From CAZCBJ01 sp964496705 (lineage in GTDB: Bacteria > Chloroflexota > Anaerolineae > Anaerolineales > Anaerolineaceae), in assembly GCA_964496705.1 (NCBI GenBank), contig CAZCBJ010000140.1:1-10299 (forward strand): a stretch of 10,299 nt of DNA, given 5' to 3'. A model generated the notes under the pieces. That model was not told the DNA's origin and searched no databases. It saw only the letters and a program-made list of their open reading frames with translations. A program made the translations under genes and the position numbers. Shown here piece by piece: positions 6,496 through 10,299 of the stretch (position 1 is the first letter of the stretch; every line of letters begins with the position of its first letter).

Positions 6496-7409
6496 TCTAC
6501 ACCGTCACACCCAACCCCGGCCTCGACCGCACCCTGACGGTGGCGGATATTCGCTTCGACGAGGTGCTGCGCGCCAGCGCCAGCCGCGCCGACCCAGGCG
6601 GCAAAGGGATAAATGTTTCCCGTGCGCTGCTCGCGCTGGGGCTGCCCAGCGTCGCGCTGGGCTTTGTGGGCGGGACGACCGGCGCGCGCTTGCAGGCTGA
6701 TATTCAAGCGCTGGGGATTCGCACCGATTTCACCCTCATCCGCGGGGAGACGCGCACCAACACGGTGGTGATGGAGGCAGACAGCCGGCGGCTCATAAAG
6801 GTCAACGAGGCCGGGCCGATGATCGAGCCGGGCGAGTGCGAGGCGCTGCTGACCCGGGCGGCGGAGTTGGCGCAGGCGGGGGATTGGTGGGTGTTGAGCG
6901 GAGCGCTAGCGCCGGGTCTGCCGGATACTTTTTATGCGCAGTTGACCGACCTGGTGCAGACGCGCGGAGCGCGGGTTGCGCTGGACGCCAGCGGCGAGGC
7001 GCTGCGCCGCGGGGCCGCCGCGCGTCCGTTCCTGGTCAAGCCCAACGCGCTTGAAGCCGGTGAGTTCAGCGGGATTGAGGTGCGTGATGAGTCCAGCGCC
7101 CGAGACGCTGCCGGGTTTTTGCTCCAGTGCGGCGTGCAGGTGGTTGCCCTTTCGCTGGGTGCGGACGGGCTGGTGCTGGCGCGCGGCGGGGAGGTGGTGC
7201 GGGTGCGCGCCCCACGGATTCAAGTGCGCAACACGGTCGGCGCCGGAGATGCGCTGCTGGCGGGAGTCATCTATGCGCTGGAGCGGGATCTGCCGCTGCG
7301 CGAGGCGGCCCGCTGGGGCGCGGCCTGCGGCAGCGCCGCCGCCGCCCTGGACGGCACCGCCTTTGCCGCGCTGGGTGAGGTGCAAGGGTTGCTGGCATCC
7401 ATACCTTGA
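6492..7409 (+). CDS. PfkB-family sugar-phosphate kinase (1-phosphofructokinase / tagatose-6-phosphate kinase type)
   Basis: Cytoplasmic kinase of 305 residues that uses ATP to phosphorylate a hexulose phosphate; the closest types are FruK (fructose 1-phosphate to fructose 1,6-bisphosphate) and LacC. Motifs in order: TVTPNPGLDRTL (4-15), the first PfkB signature PGGKGINVSRALLALG (35-50), VNEAGP (104-109), LSGALAPGLP (135-144), KPN (183-185), and the second signature NTVGAGDALLAG (247-258) with catalytic base D253. It starts at GTG 6492, overlapping the previous TGA in GTGA, with GGAGGGGAG (6478-6486) as a strong ribosome binding site; this indicates translational coupling. It is the last complete gene of the operon. 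In this context it may phosphorylate the ketose made by RhaA or a fructose phosphate made via MtlD; sequence alone does not decide. Confidence 0.88.
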   Translation: MIYTVTPNPGLDRTLTVADIRFDEVLRASASRADPGGKGINVSRALLALGLPSVALGFVGGTTGARLQADIQALGIRTDFTLIRGETRTNTVVMEADSRRLIKVNEAGPMIEPGECEALLTRAAELAQAGDWWVLSGALAPGLPDTFYAQLTDLVQTRGARVALDASGEALRRGAAARPFLVKPNALEAGEFSGIEVRDESSARDAAGFLLQCGVQVVALSLGADGLVLARGGEVVRVRAPRIQVRNTVGAGDALLAGVIYALERDLPLREAARWGAACGSAAAALDGTAFAALGEVQGLLASIP

Positions 7410-7583
7410 CCGGTCTCGCAGGTGATTGTGCCGCTTTTGCGCGCCTTGCGCACCGAGCTGGGCGTGGCTCTGGCCAGCAGCAATGATTTCCTGGCGGTGG
7501 AGGAAATCGGCAGCCCGGGGGTGCAATTGACCCGCCCACGCGCGCTAAACGGTTTCGCCCTGCCTGGTCGGTTGGGAGTATAA
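7410..7583 (+). pseudogene. Coding-like stretch of 57 codons in frame after the kinase stop, unidentified remnant
   Basis: Reading on past the TGA at 7407-7409 gives an open frame to the TAA at 7581-7583. It begins PVSQVIVPLLRALRTELG, continues through ASSNDFLAVEEIGSPG and ends RALNGFALPGRLGV. Codon choice is GC-rich in third positions like the real genes, which speaks against random spacer. No start codon with a ribosome binding site is visible, and I do not recognise the family. The kinase already ends at its normal length, so this is unlikely to be part of it. The most likely reading is the 3' end of a lost gene. The TAA lies in the TATAAT box of the next gene. Confidence 0.4.
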
Positions 7584-7584
7584 T
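7579..7584 (+). promoter_or_regulatory. TATAAT -10 box before the membrane sulfatase-fold gene
   Basis: A perfect TATAAT lies 30 bases before the ATG at 7614, so transcription would start about 20 bases before the gene. No good -35 box or extended -10 is visible. Its setting GAGTATAATCGG resembles the GGTTATAATACC box at 1686. It gives the gene a promoter separate from the rhaA operon. Confidence 0.5.
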
Positions 7585-7613
7585 CGGCGATTGTCCGCGT
7601 CGTTCGATTGCTG

Positions 7614-9521
7614 ATGAATGGTATGTCTCAACCCTCCCGCCCTCGCCTTTCCTGGCTGTCGCTCCTCGTTCAAACCATCTTGGCGGTCTTTGCCTATGTT
7701 TTCATGGAGTGGCTGTTTTTTGCCAGCCAGCCGTCTTTTCTGGATGGGTTGACGCTGTGGAAGAAGCTGGAGGTTTTTATGCTGGCAGCGCTGCTGCTGA
7801 CCGCGCTGGCAATGCCGGCGCAGGCTGTGCTGCGCCTGCTGGGTCTGATTCCCGGCCCACCCCAACGCGCACAGGTCTTCCAACATATTGGCGCGCTGCT
7901 CCCGGCAGGGCTGTTCGCCGGGCTGACGCTGCTGCTGCTTGACAATTTCGCCTACGCTCTGACCCAATTCGGCATCATCCATTCGCGCGGCTGGGCGCGC
8001 GCCGGGATAACCTTGCTTTTCGTGGGGCTGTTGGTCTATGCGTACTGGCAAACGCTGCGCAGCATCCGCGTCTCCGACCGCCAGGGCGACTGGCATGAAT
8101 TCTTGCGCTGGCTGGCGGCCTGCCTTTGCGCTATTGGGCTGGTGGTGGGCCTCATGCGCGTGATTTCAGCGGGATCGACCGCAGGGGATATAAAAGCTCA
8201 ACTGAACCGCACGCCGCATATCATCCTCATCGGCAGCGACGGCCTGGTGGCCAACCGCATGTCGCTGTATGGCTATCAGCGCGAGACTACCCCATTTCTG
8301 GAGCAGCTCGCCAAAACCAGCCTGGTGGGCGGCAACAACTGGTCGAACGCCTCAGCCACCACCGGCTCGGTCTTTTCCATCATGACCGGGAAATACCCCG
8401 CCACCACCCGCCTGCTCTATTCCCCCGATATCCTGCACGGCGAGAATGCCTACGAGCACCTGCCCGGCATCCTGCAGCGCGCCGGCTACCGCACGGTGCA
8501 GATTGCCTTCCCTTATTATGTTGATGCAGATGCGGTGAATCTGCAGGACGGCTTTGATGAGGTCAACGGGCGCCAGCATAAGCGCAGCGATGAGCCATCT
8601 GCATTCGTCCGCAGATACCACCTGGAAACGCTGGGTTATTTTGTCCCGCGCCTTTCTGAGCGCATCATCCAGCGGCTGGAGCATATCTTTTTTATCCGCA
8701 TGATGCCTGATCCGTACCGCGAGATGACACGGCCGGTGGATCCCAACAGCGTGCCGCAGTGGAATGACAGCCAAAAGGTGAATGACGTCTTGCGCCTGCT
8801 GCGCAATGCCGAGCAGCCCACCTTTGTGAATGTTCATCTCATGGGCACGCATGGGGAGGAATTTTGGCCCAGGCACCGCAAGTTTTCAGCCGGGCAGAAA
8901 CAATCCACCAGTTGGATGACCGATTTCTACGATGACGCGGTTCTGGACTTCGATTATCTGCTTCAGGATCTGGCCAGGGGTTTGGAGCGCAACGACCTGC
9001 TGGATAAGACCATCATCATCGTTTATGCCGACCACGCTGACCAGTGGGTGGCTGACCGGCAGGTTCCACTGCTGATACATTTTCCGCGCGGCGAGCATGC
9101 CCGCTGGATTCAGGCCAATACCCAGAATCTGGACATCGCCCCCACGCTGCTGGATTACCTGGGCATGTCCGCCCCGAATTGGATGGTCGGCCAGTCGCTG
9201 CTCTCCGTTGATCCGCCTGCCAACCGCCCGATAATCAGCGCCACCGTGGTGGACGTGGACTGCTCGCCGCCGGACTGGTGGTGTGTGGTGGACAAGCGCG
9301 TGGCCAGGCCTCCCTTTTACCAGTTCCAGTCCATGCAAGTGGTCATCTGTGAGCAGCGATACATCCTGTACCTTAAAAACAATTTTCTGGATACGCAGTG
9401 GGTCAAGGGCGACCCATTGATCTGCACTGACTCTGAACTGGCAGACCGCGAACAGGTGCGCGAAATCGTGCGCAGGCATCTCGAGGCGAACGGCTTTGAC
9501 GCCTCATCGTTGAAGAAATAG
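7614..9521 (+). CDS. Membrane-anchored sulfatase/phosphoethanolamine-transferase superfamily protein
   Basis: A 635-residue protein with the layout of EptA and LtaS enzymes: five hydrophobic segments (about 14-37, 52-76, 92-118, 129-147 and 164-185), then an alkaline-phosphatase-superfamily domain (about 200-535) that would face outside the cell. Visible catalytic-type motifs are IILIGSDG (203-210) with D209, NASATTGSVFSIMTGKYP (245-262) with candidate nucleophiles T249, T250 or S252, GTHG (411-414) with H413, and YADHAD (471-476) with D473 and H474. The C/S-x-P-x-R formylglycine motif of true sulfatases is missing, so a phosphotransferase or phosphatase acting on lipid or envelope polymer fits better than a sulfatase. 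The substrate is unknown. Starts at 7614 (ATG) or 7623 (ATG) are both possible, neither with a good ribosome binding site; a TTG at 7608 is less likely. Confidence 0.82.
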   Translation: MNGMSQPSRPRLSWLSLLVQTILAVFAYVFMEWLFFASQPSFLDGLTLWKKLEVFMLAALLLTALAMPAQAVLRLLGLIPGPPQRAQVFQHIGALLPAGLFAGLTLLLLDNFAYALTQFGIIHSRGWARAGITLLFVGLLVYAYWQTLRSIRVSDRQGDWHEFLRWLAACLCAIGLVVGLMRVISAGSTAGDIKAQLNRTPHIILIGSDGLVANRMSLYGYQRETTPFLEQLAKTSLVGGNNWSNASATTGSVFSIMTGKYPATTRLLYSPDILHGENAYEHLPGILQRAGYRTVQIAFPYYVDADAVNLQDGFDEVNGRQHKRSDEPSAFVRRYHLETLGYFVPRLSERIIQRLEHIFFIRMMPDPYREMTRPVDPNSVPQWNDSQKVNDVLRLLRNAEQPTFVNVHLMGTHGEEFWPRHRKFSAGQKQSTSWMTDFYDDAVLDFDYLLQDLARGLERNDLLDKTIIIVYADHADQWVADRQVPLLIHFPRGEHARWIQANTQNLDIAPTLLDYLGMSAPNWMVGQSLLSVDPPANRPIISATVVDVDCSPPDWWCVVDKRVARPPFYQFQSMQVVICEQRYILYLKNNFLDTQWVKGDPLICTDSELADREQVREIVRRHLEANGFDASSLKK

Positions 9522-9547
9522 GGTGTCTGCTCCAAAGCCTTTTTTTT
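9492..9547 (+). terminator. Intrinsic terminator overlapping the 3' end of the membrane sulfatase-fold gene
   Basis: GGCTTT (9492-9497) pairs with AAAGCC (9534-9539), and GACGCC (9498-9503) pairs with GGTGTC (9522-9527) with one G-U pair. This gives about 12 base pairs with a 6-base bulge on the 3' side and an 18-base loop that includes the stop codon. Eight T residues (9540-9547) follow at once. Confidence 0.65.
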
Positions 9548-9615
9548 ACTGAATTGATGACAGACGATATATTTCAACCACCTTTTCTCAAAGAAATAGA
9601 CCATCAGCGCCAAGA

Positions 9616-9780
9616 TCAATAATAACTCCCCGTCGTATTTTCTGCCGTCCTTACGATTTCACGCACCACCCGTTGCGAATTTTCACCGACGATGTCGTGG
9701 TGATTGCCTTCGGCGATCACCAGCCGGTGTAAGGGCGGGTGACTGACCATGTCGATATGGCACTGCCGCCAGGACACAAG
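9616..9780 (-). pseudogene. C-terminal remnant of a probable alpha/beta-hydrolase gene
   Basis: On the minus strand, 54 codons from 9780 to the TGA at 9616-9618 read CHIDMVSHPPLHRLVIAEG (7-25) and then NHHDIVGENSQRVVREIV (26-43). A histidine in a GNHH setting followed by an amphipathic final helix is typical of the C-terminal end of alpha/beta hydrolases or thioesterases. Codon use is like that of real genes. Upstream of about 9780 the frame stays open but enters low-complexity, repeat-like sequence (DEGEQGPSPLRG), so the rest of the gene is missing. The family call is tentative; that it is a coding remnant is more secure. Confidence 0.5.
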
Positions 9781-9827
9781 GGCCTTCTCCCCCGTGAGTC
9801 CCGATCCCCGCAGAGGCGAAGGGCCTT
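9778..9827. repeat. Repeat-like insertion with 9-bp direct repeats AAGGGCCTT
   Basis: AAGGGCCTT occurs at 9778-9786 and again at 9819-9827, enclosing 32 bases of C-rich sequence (CTCCCCCGTGAGTCCC and following). The run towards CACCCTCATCC resembles short dispersed intergenic repeats of the CCTTCTCCC...CCTCATCC type. It begins where the hydrolase remnant loses sense, so it probably marks the break. The equal 9-bp ends could be a target-site duplication or part of the element. Confidence 0.35.
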
Positions 9828-9858
9828 GTTCACCCTCATCCGTCCCTTGGCTGACAGC

Positions 9859-9972
9859 ATGCGTAAAAGCGCATCACTTGACAAACCCGCTCAGTTCTCT
9901 ACTCAATCAAGGAATCACCCCGCGTGAATCCCTGAAGGAGCGCAGCGACTGAAGGGACTGCGGGCTTTTTTT
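9859..9972. repeat. Cluster of small hairpins ending in a T-run
   Basis: Several inverted repeats follow each other: ATGCG-TAAAAG-CGCAT (9859-9874); GGAATCAC/GTGAATCC (9911-9918 and 9924-9931, one mismatch); TCCCT/AGGGA (9929-9933 and 9953-9957); and CGCAG/CTGCG (9941-9945 and 9958-9962), the last followed by GGC and T7 (9966-9972). CTGAAGG also occurs twice as a direct repeat. This density suggests a mobile or REP-like element, or a weak terminator at its right end. No gene is seen. Confidence 0.35.
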
Positions 9973-10138
9973 GGGCAGAAATTTGTGGACACAATACTCA
10001 TGGAATCCCACCATCCGTGACCCCTGAGCATAGCGAAAGATCGTTGTGTTCCCTGCGCAGTGAAATCCATCATTTCGCCGAAGATGGGGAGGTGGAGGCG
10101 GGGCATTGTCGTAACCCACAAAAGCCATAAGCCATCCC

Positions 10139-10174
10139 TATCCTGTATATCCTGTATATCCTGTATATCCTGTT
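10139..10174. repeat. 9-bp tandem repeat, four units of TATCCTGTA
   Basis: TATCCTGTA is repeated exactly at 10139, 10148 and 10157; the fourth unit at 10166 ends in T instead of A. On the minus strand it reads as repeated D-I-Q in an open frame, which is a by-product of the repeat and not a protein domain. Inverted copies ACAGGAT occur at 10255-10261 and 10273-10279. Confidence 0.85.
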
Positions 10175-10194
10175 CATTAGTCCCAAATGCAAGA

Positions 10195-10245
10195 ATGGGT
10201 TGGGTGGTTTCTGGTAGAGACCAGCCTGGCAACCCATCGTTGGGT
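10195..10245. repeat. Nested stem-loop with an alternative pairing
   Basis: ATGGGTTG (10195-10202) pairs with CAACCCAT (10230-10237). Inside lies CTGGT-AGAG-ACCAG (10211-10224). The right outer arm can instead form ACCCA-TCGT-TGGGT (10232-10245) with the following bases. GTTGGGTGG is also a direct repeat at 10199 and 10239. The structure lies between the tandem repeat and its inverted copies, so all may belong to one element. Confidence 0.5.
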
Positions 10246-10299
10246 GGATGCCGAACAGGATCACCAAGATGGACAGGATAAGAAAAGATAAAATGCCAT

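Larger units (their letters stand above)
9522..10299. other. 778-base region without an intact gene
   Basis: Open frames here are short and have no family signature, apart from the hydrolase remnant near its left end. The rest is made up of the T-run of the terminator, repeat-like segments, hairpins and the 9-bp tandem repeat. The segment 9973-10138 shows nothing I can assign; its open frames on both strands lack ribosome binding sites and recognisable motifs. The region looks like an accumulation site for small dispersed elements. Confidence 0.6.

Noticed and set aside
7407..7409. TGA of the kinase as a possible selenocysteine codon
   Set aside because: PfkB kinases end at this length, no selenocysteine is known in the family, and no convincing SECIS-like hairpin follows directly.
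9878..9905. TTGACA at 9878-9883 as a promoter
   Set aside because: The best -10 at 16 bp spacing is TACTCA, a poor match, and no gene follows.
10139..10174. CRISPR array
   Set aside because: The units are 9 bp, directly adjoining and without spacers.
9915..10232. Minus-strand 105-codon frame with repeated D-I-Q
   Set aside because: The repeats come from the 9-bp tandem DNA repeat; there is no ribosome binding site and no recognisable domain.

Overview
The window looks like chromosomal DNA of a GC-rich member of the Chloroflexota, probably class Anaerolineae. This is an inference from gene content and style: an E. coli-type L-rhamnose isomerase beside Chloroflexota-like sulfatase and dehydrogenase genes, strong GC bias at third codon positions, good TATAAT boxes, and mosaics of short intergenic repeats. 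No rRNA, tRNA or CRISPR is visible. The organism was not identified directly.

Left region (1-1710). A minus-strand gene running off the left edge encodes the membrane (permease) half of the ferrous iron transporter FeoB, with no GTPase domain in front of it. Across an AT-rich 133 bp divergent gap lies a plus-strand DtxR/MntR-type metal-dependent repressor. The gap holds two palindromes, one of them perfect over 14 bp, which are good candidate operators for that repressor. A hairpin follows the repressor gene.

Middle region (1681-7607). A TATAAT box inside a CGGGT/ACCCG inverted repeat precedes a broken sulfatase gene. Its N-terminal third runs, after a deletion and a frame change, into its own C-terminal end. 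Directly behind, with tight spacing and repeated GAAAGG ribosome binding sites, come rhaA (L-rhamnose isomerase), a 570-residue zinc-type dehydrogenase with a duplicated Rossmann domain, an mtlD-type mannitol-1-phosphate dehydrogenase and a PfkB-family kinase of the 1-phosphofructokinase/tagatose-6-phosphate kinase type. These four look like one operon for sugar or polyol breakdown that feeds fructose phosphates into glycolysis, but rhaB and rhaD are absent here, so the true substrate is open. In-frame after the kinase stop codon is a 57-codon coding-like stretch of unknown origin.

Right region (7579-10299). A TATAAT box precedes a gene for a membrane-anchored protein of the sulfatase/phosphoethanolamine-transferase superfamily: five membrane segments, then a catalytic domain outside the cell. 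A convincing intrinsic terminator overlaps its 3' end. The last 750 bases have no intact gene. They hold the C-terminal remnant of a minus-strand, probably alpha/beta-hydrolase gene cut by repeat-like DNA, then hairpins, a 9-bp tandem repeat (TATCCTGTA x4) and a nested stem-loop followed by inverted copies of the same 8-mer.

The most distinctive points are the duplicated-Rossmann dehydrogenase and its unusual operon, the GTPase-less FeoB under likely metal control, and three separate gene remnants within 10 kb.
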